Program-made: the position numbers and the translations under genes
In this document: positions 44,119 through 53,551 of the stretch, one piece after another
Layout: the number at the start of each line of letters is the position of its first letter
Numbering within the stretch: position 1 is the first letter of the stretch
Notes under the pieces: model-generated
The model's database searches: none
What the model was told of the DNA's origin: nothing
The model's input: the letters and a program-made list of their open reading frames with translations, nothing else
NCBI GenBank assembly: GCA_005884115.1
Contig: VAXW01000004.1
Coordinates: 226,898 to 290,897, forward strand
DNA from: Actinomycetota bacterium
GTDB lineage: Bacteria > Actinomycetota > Thermoleophilia > Solirubrobacterales > Solirubrobacteraceae
Direction of reading: 5' to 3'
DNA length: 64,000 bases

Positions 44119-45930
44119 ATGGAGAGTGCGCTGCAGCAAAGAAGGCCCGGCGCGCCTGCCGCGCTGGGTGCGGCCACGGTCGCCGAGGCGTTCCGCATCA
44201 CCGCTCGCGAGCGGGCCGACGAGGTCGCGATCCGCACCAAGGCAGATGCGTTCACGATCACCTGGGGGCAGCTGCGCGAGCGCGTGGATGCGCTGGCGGC
44301 GGGCCTTGCCGAGCTCGGCGTCGGGCGCGGTCAGGCGGTGGCGCTGATGCTCTCCAACCGCCCCGAGTTTCACCTCTGCGACGTGGCGGCGATGATGCTG
44401 GGAGCCACGCCGTTCTCGATCTACAACAGCTACGCGCCGGAGCAGATCCGCTATCTGGTCACGGACGCAGGCGCGAAGGTGCTGATCTGCGAGCAGCAGT
44501 ACCTGCCCCAGGTGCAGGCGGCCCGCGAGGAGCTGCCGGGGCTCGAGCACGTGATCGTCGTCGACGGCGAGCTCGCGGAGGGCACGCTGGCGCTAGCGGA
44601 CGTGGAAGCTGCCGCAGCGGATTTCGACGTGGAGGCCTCGGTCGCCGCCCTGCGCGGAAGCGACGTCCTCACGCTGATCTACACCTCGGGCACGACCGGC
44701 CCGCCGAAGGGCGTCGAGCTGATCCACCGCAACCTGCTCGCCGCCGTCGAAGGGCTCGAAGAGCTGATCGAGTTCCCGCGCGATGGCCGCGTGATCTCGT
44801 GGCTGCCGGCCGCGCACATAGCCGAGCGCAACGCGCACCACTACCTGCCAATCGTCTTCGGCCTGCAGATCACCTGCTGCGATGACCCGCGCCAGGTCCT
44901 CTCGTACCTCCCCGAAGTGCGCCCCAGCTGGTTCTTTGCCGTCCCGCGCATCTGGGAGAAGCTCAAGTCGGGGCTCGAGGCGATGATCGCGGGACAGCCG
45001 CAGGATCAGCGCGAGCGCACGCGCGCGGCGCTCGACGCTGCCGTGCGCAAGGTGCGTCTGGAGCAACGCGGCGAAGCTGTGCCGGACGAGCTCGCCAAAC
45101 AGGTGGCCGAGGCCGACGCCGAGATCTTCGCGGGCTTGCGCGAGATGCTAGGTCTCGATCGCGTGGAGGCAATCAACGTCGGCGCGGCGCCGACGCCGGT
45201 CGAGGTGCTCGAGTTCTTCCACGCCATCGGCCTGCCGCTGGCGGAGCTGTGGGGCATGAGCGAGACCTGCGGCGCGGGCGCCGTCAACCCCAAAGACCGG
45301 ATCAAGATCGGCACCGTGGGCCCGGCTGCGCCGGGCGTCGAGCTCAAGCTCGACAGCGACGGCGAGGTGCTCGTCAAGTCGGAAGTGGTCATGGCCGGGT
45401 ATCGCAACCTGCCCGATCAGACCAAGCAGAGCTTCGCCGACGACGGCTGGCTGCGCACGGGCGACATCGGCGAGTTCGACGAGGACGGCTACCTGAAGAT
45501 CGTCGACCGCAAGAAGGAGCTGATCATCAATGCCGCTGGCAAGAACATGTCGCCGGCGAACATCGAGGCGACGCTCAAGAGCGCCTCGCCGCTGATCGGC
45601 CAGGCCTGCTGCATCGGCGACGGCCGCCCCTACAACACGGCGTTGATCGTGCTCGACGCCGACTTCGCGCCCGTGTGGGCGAGCTCGCAGGGCATCGACG
45701 GCAACTCGCTGGCCGAGCTCGCTAGAGACGAGCGCGTCAGGGCGGCCGTCGAGGCAGCCGTGCAGAGCGCGAACCACAAGCTCGCGCGCGTCGAACAGAT
45801 CAAGAAGTTCACGCTGCTCGAGGAAGACTGGCTGCCGAGCGGAGACGAGCTCACGCCGACGATGAAGCTCAAGCGCAAGCCGATCGCGGCCAAGTACGCG
45901 GCCGAGATCGACGCCATGTACGCCTCCTAG
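44119..45930 (+). CDS. fadD: Long-chain fatty acid-CoA ligase
   Basis: A 603-residue AMP-forming ligase of the long-chain acyl-CoA synthetase group. The P-loop LIYTSGTTGPPKGVELIHRN is canonical; LWGMSETCGAGAVNP is the adenine-binding block; WLRTGDIGEFDEDGYLKIVDRKKELI is the hinge region, followed by ...GKNMSPANIEATLKS, and the C-terminal catalytic-lysine segment is KLKRKPIAAKYAAEI. Ribosome binding site GGGAGGT precedes the ATG. Activates fatty acids for beta-oxidation or lipid synthesis, in keeping with the acyl-CoA dehydrogenases elsewhere in the window. Confidence 0.93.
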   Translation: MESALQQRRPGAPAALGAATVAEAFRITARERADEVAIRTKADAFTITWGQLRERVDALAAGLAELGVGRGQAVALMLSNRPEFHLCDVAAMMLGATPFSIYNSYAPEQIRYLVTDAGAKVLICEQQYLPQVQAAREELPGLEHVIVVDGELAEGTLALADVEAAAADFDVEASVAALRGSDVLTLIYTSGTTGPPKGVELIHRNLLAAVEGLEELIEFPRDGRVISWLPAAHIAERNAHHYLPIVFGLQITCCDDPRQVLSYLPEVRPSWFFAVPRIWEKLKSGLEAMIAGQPQDQRERTRAALDAAVRKVRLEQRGEAVPDELAKQVAEADAEIFAGLREMLGLDRVEAINVGAAPTPVEVLEFFHAIGLPLAELWGMSETCGAGAVNPKDRIKIGTVGPAAPGVELKLDSDGEVLVKSEVVMAGYRNLPDQTKQSFADDGWLRTGDIGEFDEDGYLKIVDRKKELIINAAGKNMSPANIEATLKSASPLIGQACCIGDGRPYNTALIVLDADFAPVWASSQGIDGNSLAELARDERVRAAVEAAVQSANHKLARVEQIKKFTLLEEDWLPSGDELTPTMKLKRKPIAAKYAAEIDAMYAS

Positions 45931-45969
45931 CTGAGCGTACGGCCGTGTGCGGCGTGCGGCGGAGGACCG

Positions 45970-46251
45970 CTACGCCGCGGCCACCGTCCCGAACCGCTTG
46001 ACGGCGCGCTCCCGGCGCCTGGCGGCTTCGAGCTCGCGGCTGCGCGGCGGCGCGCTTGTGACGAGCGCGGCGAGCAGGCGCGCGGTCGAGTGCGCGATCT
46101 CATCGACGGCGTGCTCGAACGCCTCGGCGTTCGCCTTCGAGGGCTTTGTGGAGCCGCTGACCTTGCGCACGTATTGGAGCGCCGCTCCGTGTATCTCCTC
46201 GTCGCTCGCCGGGGGTTCGAAGTTGTGGAGAGTCTTGATGTTGCGACACAT
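45970..46251 (-). CDS. DUF2277 family protein
   Basis: A 93-residue protein that begins MCRNIKTLHNFEPPASDEEI and continues ALQYVRKVSGSTKPSKANAEAF, the characteristic start of the DUF2277 family, small actinobacterial/proteobacterial proteins of unknown function. An Arg-rich helix forms the C-terminus. It converges with fadD. Confidence 0.88.
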   Translation of the reverse strand: MCRNIKTLHNFEPPASDEEIHGAALQYVRKVSGSTKPSKANAEAFEHAVDEIAHSTARLLAALVTSAPPRSRELEAARRRERAVKRFGTVAAA

Positions 46252-46401
46252 GCGAGCAAGCGTAGCGGCAGGGCGTGAACTGGACCCGCGCGGCGCGCGG
46301 GGCGAGGACGCTGGGGCCCAGAGCCGGGCGCGACCCGGCGCAGGACACAGGACGGGCGCCGTCGGCCAGGGCGCGATGCTTGCCGCCGGCGCGAGGTCGG
46401 G

Positions 46402-47286
46402 CTAGGAGCCGTCGCGGTCGGGCGCGGCGCTCGCGCTCACGATCCAGGTCGAGGCGGGCCCGATCACACCGTCTGGCCCCAACCACTCGCCAAGCTGCTC
46501 GCGCAGGGCCGCGGCCACCGGCTCGTGCAGGTGCTCGGCGCGCTCGCCCGCGAGGCGCAAGATCTCGCCGGCTGGCCCGAGGCTCATCACGAACTCGACC
46601 GCCTCGTCGAGATCGCGGCCGATCGACACCGGGAGGTCACAGCGGCGCAGCGTGATCGCGTGAAACCCCGCGCTCAGCAGGATGCCGCTGGTGGTGTCGG
46701 CGTTGGCCATCGAGAAGGGGCCCGGACCGCACGTCGGCTCGTCGTACTCCTCGGGCTTTGTCACGAACTTCTCGGTGATCTGCTGGGCGTTATAGACCCA
46801 GTCGTTCTCGACCTTCGAGCGCCACACGACCATCACGAGGCGGCCAGCCGGGGCGAGCGCCTGGCGGACGTTGCGAAGCGCGGCCACGGGGTTGGCGAAG
46901 AACATCGTGCCGAAGCGCGAGTAGGCCATGTCGAAGCGCCCCGCGGGCGGGCCCGCCTCGACGTCGGCGACGGCATAGCTCACGTTCTCGATGCCCTGCT
47001 CGCTTGCCTCGTCCTGCGCGACCTCGATGAACCGCGGCGCGGCGTCGACGCCCACCGCGGCCCCCTGCGGCCCCACGAGCTCGGCTATGCGCAGCGTTGT
47101 TTCGCCGAAGCCACAGCCGATGTCGAGCACGCGCTCGCCGGCCCGCGGCGGATGCACGCGCAGCGCTTCCTCGCCGTGCTCACCCAACCCTTCGCTGAGC
47201 AGATGGCGGTACTGCACGAAGCGCTCGAACAGCGGCCCGTCCCACGCGCGGATCGCCTCCTCGTTGGCCTCGACGCTCTGCTGCAC
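46402..47286 (-). CDS. Class I SAM-dependent methyltransferase
   Basis: A 294-residue methyltransferase. SAM motif I is VLDIGCGFGETTLRIAELVG (about 53-72), motif II AVGVDAAPRFIEVA, then SYAVADVEAG and FDMAYSRFGTMFFANPVAAL. The fold matches the UbiE/Coq5-type small-molecule methyltransferases; the substrate is not predictable. The start ATG lies 3 residues before an acidic helix, and upstream sequence lacks a coding signal. Confidence 0.9.
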   Translation of the reverse strand: MQQSVEANEEAIRAWDGPLFERFVQYRHLLSEGLGEHGEEALRVHPPRAGERVLDIGCGFGETTLRIAELVGPQGAAVGVDAAPRFIEVAQDEASEQGIENVSYAVADVEAGPPAGRFDMAYSRFGTMFFANPVAALRNVRQALAPAGRLVMVVWRSKVENDWVYNAQQITEKFVTKPEEYDEPTCGPGPFSMANADTTSGILLSAGFHAITLRRCDLPVSIGRDLDEAVEFVMSLGPAGEILRLAGERAEHLHEPVAAALREQLGEWLGPDGVIGPASTWIVSASAAPDRDGS

Positions 47287-47409
47287 GCCGCAGATGCTAG
47301 GGCAGTCGCGCGCGGAGAGCTATAGATGCGCACGCTCCGCTGGAGCCGCCGTCGCGGCTCCAGCTCGCGTGCGAGGAGTGGTCGCTGAAGGGAGATCTGC
47401 CGCGAGCCC

Positions 47410-50400
47410 TCAGACGACCCTCGTTTTGATCTCCATCGCTTCTTCTGATTTCAGCTTCGCGGTCGCCGTCAGGCCGGCGGTTTCGCTCGTTTTTTCGGTG
47501 CCGGTGAGCAGCGACTCCACGAGCGTGTCGGCCGCGCCTTCCTGGAAGCTTTCGGGCGCCTGCCGGCCTTCTTTGGCCGTGAACTTGAGCGTCTCTTCGA
47601 GCGTCATCTTGGCCGTCGGCGTGACGACCCCGATGACCGAGCCTTCGACGGTGAGGACAGTTTTCGCCAGGCCGGACCCGCAGGTGGCGCTCAGCAGCGC
47701 GCCTTCGCGCTTGAGGTCGAGGCCGATCACCGGTTTTTTGGTGCCGCGGCCGCTGATGAAGCCGACTTCGCCTTCGAGCGCGCTGCTCACGATTTCACCG
47801 GCTCCCGCGCCGAGGCTCGAGCACGCTTCGCCCGCCCGTTTGCAGCCCGTCAAAGTGAGCGTGAGGCTCTCCTTCTGCCCGCCCGTGTATTCGCCGGCCA
47901 CCGAGCCGCCCGAGCACGTCGTCTTGTCTTTGCCGACGGTTTCGAGCGTGACCGCGCCGAGCGTGCCGGAGATGCCCTTTTTCGGGCCTGGCCCGCTGAG
48001 CCAGTTGTAGCGGCCTTTGCCGTGCGCTTCGCGCGTGCAGTGTTCCCCGACCCATTCGCCGCCGGAGCCGACGGGCACGCACCTGCCGATCGCGGGCAGC
48101 GGGGCGCCGGAGTTGAATTCGGTGACCGCCGGCAGACCGATGTTGCCGTGCTCGTCGATCGCGCGGATGGCGACGTACGCTTTGGTGCCCGGCGGCAGTT
48201 TGAAGCTCTGCGCCGTGCCAGCGGCCGCCGGAGCCGGCGCGCCGCTGATCGGCGTCGCCGAGGCGAAGTTTTCGGGCGTGATCGGGGTCGCAGAGGTGAC
48301 GAGCTGATAGGAGCTCGCGGTCCCACACATGAGATCGTCGCCCGGCGCCGTCCATGTGAGCGTCGATTCGGCCACGCTCGCGTGCGCGGGGTGGCCGGGG
48401 GCGATCGCGTCGCGCGTGTAGTCGCCGGAGTTGGCGATGTCGTGGTGGAAGTTGGGCCACGAGCTCGGCGAGCAGGCGCCGGCAGGCGTCGTGTACACCG
48501 ACAGCGTGCCTTCGCGCGTGATCGACACCACGTCCTTCTTCGCGGAGGAGCTCGTGTCGACGGTGCCCAGTGAGCCGAGCGTTGGCGTGGCGACGGTCCA
48601 GCCGCCGGTGAGCTTCGGCCAAGCTGGGCTCGCAGGATTGCCTTCGACGTTGTAGGCCTGTAGGTCCTGGGAGGCGGTCCCGGCGAGCACCTGCTGTTTG
48701 GGGGCTTCGCCCGTCACGTCGCCGACGGTCTCGCCGGTGATGAACGAGAGGTCGTTGTTGACCGCCGGGAAGCCCGGCGAGAACTGGCCGCTGTTCCCCT
48801 GCCAGGACGCCGTGAAGTCCTGGCTGCCCTTCTGGTAGTCCGGCGCCACGACGTCCAGAGCGCGCAGCAGCCCGGCGACCGGTCCGAAGATGTTCGTCGT
48901 CGTGCCGTCGAGCGTTCCGAACGCGGGCTCGCCCACGGCCGGGAAGGCGGGCGTGTCGGTCTTGCCGTTGCCGGCGCTGAAGTCGGTCTGCAGCGCGTTG
49001 TACTTGCCTTCGCTTTCCCCGTAGCAGGAGCTGCCGTCGGCGTTCAGCACATAGCCGGGCCCCGCATCGGGGAGCACCCCGATCTTCGGGCCTTCGCCGC
49101 CTTCGGGACAGTTCAGCGGCGCGACGACCGGAGAGCCGTCGATCCCCTCGCCGACGTCGGGTAGAAGCCCGGCGTCGATCAGGCCGATCTTGGCCGGCCA
49201 GCCGGCGCGGAAGTCAGAGGCGGTGCATTTGGAGCCCGCGCACGAGAACCCGCCGGTGGCCAGCGTCGACGGCGAGGCGCCGCTCGCGTTGATCGAATAC
49301 ACGCGCCCGTTGGCGAAGTTGAGGACTTTGCCGAGCACGCCGAGCGAGGCGGTGCTCAGGTGCGAGGCGTTGATTTCGCCTTCGTCGCCCTTATTGACGA
49401 GGTACTCCTCGTTGGTGCCGACGACGATGCTCGGCGGGTTGCTCGGCCCGTCGAGGTGGGCCACGGCCAGCGTGTCGACGATCTTGCCCTGGGTTTCGCT
49501 GCGACCGGGGTTCGCCGGGGCGTTCGAGTTGAACGTGATCTGCTGGCTCTGCGGATCGACCGAGGCCATCTTGTCCGGGTCCGAGACGAGCACGGGGAAG
49601 CCGCTGATCGCCGTTCCGTCGGCATGCCACGCGTACACGTGGCGATCCTCGCCCGCCACCACGATGTCCAGCCCGTTGCCCGCGGCGGGGCCGAGTTTGG
49701 CGAGCACCGGCGAGGTCACGAAGCCGACCTCCGTGCGCTGGCGCGCGCCCGCGCGCTCGGCCTCCCAGGAGGGGTTGCCCGGGAGCGGCGCGCCCGAGAA
49801 GTCGGGGTTCGATGTCTGGTGGAACACGAGTTTTCCGGTGGAGTCCCAGGCGTAGACGTGCCCTTGCATGTCGTCGGCCACGATCTCTTTGCGCCCATCG
49901 CCGAACAGGTCGCCCGCGGCGGGAGCCTCGAGCACGGAGCCGTAGTGGGCACTCGACACCTCGCCGCTCGAGAACGCGTGCTCGCCCGTATGCAGCGGCA
50001 GCGGGTCGGTGTGCACCGGCCAGCCCGGCAGGTCTGAGAGGCTGCCGGTGTTCGGGTTGTACTGGTAGGCGTGGATGATGCCGTCCGAGTTGGCGACGAT
50101 GAGCTGGTTCGTGTTGTTGCCCGCGAGGTCCACGAGCACGGGGCTTGCGTTGCCGTCGCCGCGCATCTCGATCGGGAAGCCTTTGAGCAGGTCCTGGTCG
50201 CGATGCAGGAAGGCCTGGCGGCGGTCCTCGCCGGTCATCACGGGGCCCGGCGCGCCGCTGGCGCTCTTGACCACGACGCGGATCGTGAAGGCGTAGGGCA
50301 GCGTGTTGGGGCGCCCGTTGGAGGTCTGGGCGCTGCCGCCGTTTTCGTTGCCCGTGAACGACGCCGGTTTGCCGGGCGGGAACATCGCCTTCAGCGTGGC

Positions 50401-52587
50401 GGTGCTGATGCTGGCCAGCAGGCCTTTGAAGGCACTGTTATGCGTGGTTGTGCCGTCGCAGTACGACGACGGCACGGCGGCGAAGTCGCCGCTCGAGGAC
50501 GTGGTGGCGTTGTTGGGCTGCGCGCCGGGAGCGACTTCGACGCGGCAGGTGTAGCCGGTGCGCGCGTTGACGTAGCCGTTGACAGCGAAGGACGACTGGG
50601 CCGGGTTCAGCTGTTCGAACCATTCCGGCGAGGTGATGTCGGCCTGCGGCGGGATCCATCCCTGCGCGGCCGCTTCGACTGACTTGTAGGCGTCGATGCG
50701 CCCGTAACCATCCATCTCGTCGAAGCCCTTGCGCGTGGGATAGCGGAACGTGTCGGGCAGCGGCCCCTCGGCTCCGCCTTTCTCGTCGGCGGCGAACGTC
50801 GTGTTCAGGTTGGGGTCGGTGCAGCCGGCCGCCATGCCCACGCTGCAGGCCGTTTCTGGGGACAGCGCGGTGTTGATGTCGTCTGCCTGGCCGCCTTCGC
50901 CGGCGTCGGCGGGCGCGGTTCCCGAGCTCGGCGGGTTGGAGCCCAGCGTCGAGGAGCCGTCGACGGGCGTGCCGGCGATGTTGCCCGATGCAATCAGCTG
51001 GCGGACCTCGTCGGCCGTGATCGCGCAGGGCGAGCCGTCGATGCGCGTGCAGTCTTTGGCGGGCGCCAGTTTGGCCCCGCCGCCGCTCGTGCAGTGCCCG
51101 TACAGCGAGGCGCCGCAGGCGTTGAGCGCGGCGCCGTAGATCAAGCCCGCCACGCCGGCGCTCTTGCCTGTGGCCTCCGACGAGCACGATGTGGCGGGCA
51201 CCGAGAGGTCGATACGCGTGCCGAAGTTCGTGCAGCCGTCGATCTGCAGGTAGGAGGGAGGCTCGTTGGTGACCGGCACGCCTTCGATGTCGGCAGGCCC
51301 TTCGATCGCGTTGACGACGATCGCGTGCGGCAGCGCGCTCGGCTGGTTGTGGTGCTCGGCGGCCTCGTCGGCGGCCGACGCGATGACTGCGACGCCATGG
51401 TTGTAGGCGTAGTCGATCGCTTCGCGCGCCGACACCGGATTGCTAACCGTGCCGAGCGCCTCCTGCACGACGTCGACGCCGCGGTCGGTCGCGTACAGGG
51501 TGGCCTGCGCGAAGCGCTCGCCGTTGGCGATGAACGACTCGCCCACGCGAAGCGGAAGCATGGTGCAGTTGGGGCACGTGCCGACCTCGCCCGCGCTGAT
51601 GTTCGCCTCGGCGCCCGAGTCCTCCAACTCGCCCGTGCCGTGCCCGTACTGCACGTCGTCGTAGGGGTCGTTGTTGTTGTCGACGAAGTTCCAGCCCGCG
51701 ATGTCGTTCGCATACCCGTTGCCGTCGTGGTCGCTGCCGTCTGAGAAGGCGATGATCAGGTCCTCGGGAGTGAGCATTCCCGCGGGCCCGTTACGGCAGG
51801 CCGAGGTGGTCGGGGGGTTCGTGCAGCGCGGGTAGTTCTGCACGACGTTGCCCACGCGCGAGTCGCAGGCGTAGTCGAGCGTGTTGAAAACCCCGTCGCC
51901 GGTCGCGTCGTAAGGGATCGGGCCGCTCCCGCCGGGTACGCCGCCGGGGTCCCCGCCACCCGGGTTGAAGTCCCCGCCGGTTCCCGCGTGGGCGCTCGAG
52001 CAGTCCACGCCGGTCGAGGAGTCGAACGTGGTGGCGAGGTCTGCTTTTGGCGCCGGCAGCTCACCCGCGTTTATCAGCACCTTCTTGCGCAGCTGGAACA
52101 TGTCGCCGGAGTCGTTCCACTTGATGCCCGAGTCGAGCTCTGCGATCGACACGTCGGGCCGGCCCAGCGTCACCTCGAAGCCGGTCTTGACCGGCGTTCC
52201 CGCTGCGATGCAGGAGCCGGTTCCCGACGGCACGGTCGCGTGGGCGTCCACGAGGCTCATCCCGGTCACGCCGCACAGCTCGTCCTGCTGTGAGTTGTTC
52301 TGTTCGATCGTGACTTTTTCCCCAGGCACTTTCTGGACGTTGGGGTCGGCCGGAGTGGCGGCGAACTTCCAGCCGAGGCCGCCGACGTTGGTCGGCGTGT
52401 GGCCGGGTTCGAGCTTCCAGCTCGCCGGGTTGCCGGGGCTGCCGTCGCCGAGGTAGGGGAATTCGGCGAGGGCGCCGGGCGCGCAGACAGCGCACGCCGC
52501 GGCAACAAGCGCGAGCGCCACCGCGAAACGCCCGCGCGCGCGCCTCCCCCTACGACGTGCGTCGCCTGCCTGAGACTGCTCCCGCAT
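47410..52587 (-). CDS. Giant secreted subtilisin-like protein with propeller repeats
   Basis: A 1725-residue secreted protein. Signal peptide 1-41 (ends GALA). A subtilisin-like domain follows at about 135-490: Asp in AELDSGIKW (D152) and His in YGHGTGELEDSG (H316) are in place, but the oxyanion Asn position reads ASAADE (D407), and the GTSxAxP serine block reads EATGKSAGVAGL, with Ser shifted relative to the consensus. The central half (about 780-1330) has FG-GAP/PQQ-like propeller repeats, e.g. AAGDLFGDGRKEIVADD and GLDIVVAGEDRHVYAWHADG. An Fn3-like segment and a repeat-poor C-terminal domain (about 1490-1725) end the protein. Codons favour GAA/AAA. Secreted protease, pseudoprotease or surface adhesin. 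Confidence 0.82.
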   Translation of the reverse strand: MREQSQAGDARRRGRRARGRFAVALALVAAACAVCAPGALAEFPYLGDGSPGNPASWKLEPGHTPTNVGGLGWKFAATPADPNVQKVPGEKVTIEQNNSQQDELCGVTGMSLVDAHATVPSGTGSCIAAGTPVKTGFEVTLGRPDVSIAELDSGIKWNDSGDMFQLRKKVLINAGELPAPKADLATTFDSSTGVDCSSAHAGTGGDFNPGGGDPGGVPGGSGPIPYDATGDGVFNTLDYACDSRVGNVVQNYPRCTNPPTTSACRNGPAGMLTPEDLIIAFSDGSDHDGNGYANDIAGWNFVDNNNDPYDDVQYGHGTGELEDSGAEANISAGEVGTCPNCTMLPLRVGESFIANGERFAQATLYATDRGVDVVQEALGTVSNPVSAREAIDYAYNHGVAVIASAADEAAEHHNQPSALPHAIVVNAIEGPADIEGVPVTNEPPSYLQIDGCTNFGTRIDLSVPATSCSSEATGKSAGVAGLIYGAALNACGASLYGHCTSGGGAKLAPAKDCTRIDGSPCAITADEVRQLIASGNIAGTPVDGSSTLGSNPPSSGTAPADAGEGGQADDINTALSPETACSVGMAAGCTDPNLNTTFAADEKGGAEGPLPDTFRYPTRKGFDEMDGYGRIDAYKSVEAAAQGWIPPQADITSPEWFEQLNPAQSSFAVNGYVNARTGYTCRVEVAPGAQPNNATTSSSGDFAAVPSSYCDGTTTHNSAFKGLLASISTATLKAMFPPGKPASFTGNENGGSAQTSNGRPNTLPYAFTIRVVVKSASGAPGPVMTGEDRRQAFLHRDQDLLKGFPIEMRGDGNASPVLVDLAGNNTNQLIVANSDGIIHAYQYNPNTGSLSDLPGWPVHTDPLPLHTGEHAFSSGEVSSAHYGSVLEAPAAGDLFGDGRKEIVADDMQGHVYAWDSTGKLVFHQTSNPDFSGAPLPGNPSWEAERAGARQRTEVGFVTSPVLAKLGPAAGNGLDIVVAGEDRHVYAWHADGTAISGFPVLVSDPDKMASVDPQSQQITFNSNAPANPGRSETQGKIVDTLAVAHLDGPSNPPSIVVGTNEEYLVNKGDEGEINASHLSTASLGVLGKVLNFANGRVYSINASGASPSTLATGGFSCAGSKCTASDFRAGWPAKIGLIDAGLLPDVGEGIDGSPVVAPLNCPEGGEGPKIGVLPDAGPGYVLNADGSSCYGESEGKYNALQTDFSAGNGKTDTPAFPAVGEPAFGTLDGTTTNIFGPVAGLLRALDVVAPDYQKGSQDFTASWQGNSGQFSPGFPAVNNDLSFITGETVGDVTGEAPKQQVLAGTASQDLQAYNVEGNPASPAWPKLTGGWTVATPTLGSLGTVDTSSSAKKDVVSITREGTLSVYTTPAGACSPSSWPNFHHDIANSGDYTRDAIAPGHPAHASVAESTLTWTAPGDDLMCGTASSYQLVTSATPITPENFASATPISGAPAPAAAGTAQSFKLPPGTKAYVAIRAIDEHGNIGLPAVTEFNSGAPLPAIGRCVPVGSGGEWVGEHCTREAHGKGRYNWLSGPGPKKGISGTLGAVTLETVGKDKTTCSGGSVAGEYTGGQKESLTLTLTGCKRAGEACSSLGAGAGEIVSSALEGEVGFISGRGTKKPVIGLDLKREGALLSATCGSGLAKTVLTVEGSVIGVVTPTAKMTLEETLKFTAKEGRQAPESFQEGAADTLVESLLTGTEKTSETAGLTATAKLKSEEAMEIKTRVV

Positions 52588-52654
52588 GCCCCATCCCTCC
52601 CGCTTTTGCCTTATCCCTTACTCGCGGCGTCGGGTTACACCGTGTCGGTGACGG

Positions 52655-52683
52655 AACGTAGCCTACATGCAGTAGCAAGTCAA
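52655..52683 (-). promoter_or_regulatory. Candidate promoter of the giant subtilisin-like gene
   Basis: On the minus strand TTGACT (52678-52683) is followed after 17 bases by TACGTT (52655-52660). The leader is about 60 bases and contains GGGAGGG before the ATG. A CTAC-ATGCA-GTAG palindrome (52663-52675) lies within the spacer and could be an operator. Confidence 0.4.
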
Positions 52684-52692
52684 GGAACGGAC

Positions 52693-52712
52693 TGTAACCT
52701 ACACCTTGTAAC
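52693..52712. promoter_or_regulatory. Repeated TGTAAC motif upstream of the TetR gene
   Basis: Two copies of TGTAAC (52693-52698 and 52707-52712), 14 bp apart, lie immediately before the TetR start, and an inverted copy (GTTACA) sits at 52634-52639. Placement between divergent genes suggests a site for the regulator itself. Confidence 0.35.
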
Positions 52713-52721
52713 ATTGTCAAG

Positions 52722-53396
52722 ATGGAGAAGGGCACCGATCCCGTCCCCCGCAGCGTCAACGGGTACAAGCACGGACGCGTGCCGCGCGCGGTACGCCGGG
52801 AGCAGCTGCTGCAGCTCGCCGAGGAGCTGTTCATGGAGAAGGGCCATGACGGCTTCTCGATCGATGATCTCTGCCGCGCCGCCGGCGTCAGCCGTCCGAT
52901 CATCTACGAGCACTTCGGATCCAAGGACGGCATCTACATCGCCTGCCTGAGCCGCATTCGCGCGGAGTTCGAGCAGGCGCTGCTCGCCGCGGCCGCCGCA
53001 AGCCGGGACCTGGCGAGCACCGCCCAGAACTGTGCCAACACGTGGTTTGAGATCCTCGAGCGCGACCCGCGGCGCTGGTCGCTTGTCTACGGCGGGGCGA
53101 CCGGTCTCGTCGGGCCGCTGGCCGATCAGCTCGCTGACCTGCGCGACACCACCGTTCAGCAGATCGCGGGGATCGCGGCGCGCTTCGCCCCGGACGCCGG
53201 CGCCGAGCAGACCACCGCGTGGGCTCACGCGGTCTCAGGGGCGGGGGAGCAACTAGGTCGGTGGTGGATCCGCAACCTCGAGATCCCGCGCGAGCGCGTC
53301 GTCGCCTTCTACAGCGACTTCCTCGAGGCTGCCGTCGTCCACCTCATCGAGACGGCGGCGGCTCCGCCCGGCGAGAGAGCGCACCAAGCGCGCTGA
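52722..53396 (+). CDS. TetR-family transcriptional regulator
   Basis: A 224-residue repressor. The N-terminal helix-turn-helix is at about 25-70: RREQLLQLAEELFMEKGHDGFSI, DDLCRAAGVSRPIIYEHFGSKDG. The ligand-binding C-terminal domain is Ala-rich and ends in a Trp-containing helix (GEQLGRWWIRNLEIPRERV). Divergent from the giant secreted protein gene and followed after 155 bases by the MMPL transporter; regulation of that transporter is the usual arrangement. No clear Shine-Dalgarno sequence, and the ATG may be nearly leaderless. Confidence 0.92.
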   Translation: MEKGTDPVPRSVNGYKHGRVPRAVRREQLLQLAEELFMEKGHDGFSIDDLCRAAGVSRPIIYEHFGSKDGIYIACLSRIRAEFEQALLAAAAASRDLASTAQNCANTWFEILERDPRRWSLVYGGATGLVGPLADQLADLRDTTVQQIAGIAARFAPDAGAEQTTAWAHAVSGAGEQLGRWWIRNLEIPRERVVAFYSDFLEAAVVHLIETAAAPPGERAHQAR

Positions 53397-53551
53397 GCAG
53401 CACGGCGGGCTCGCTCGCCCCGACAGGGATAGAACCCCTCCCTCGCGTCACGTCTCGCCCCGCACGTGGCCTCTAGCATGAGCGCGGCGTCCAGCATGAG
53501 CGAAGTCCGCCCCCCGCCCGAGCGCCTCGCGCGCGTCCTTCCCCACGCCCG

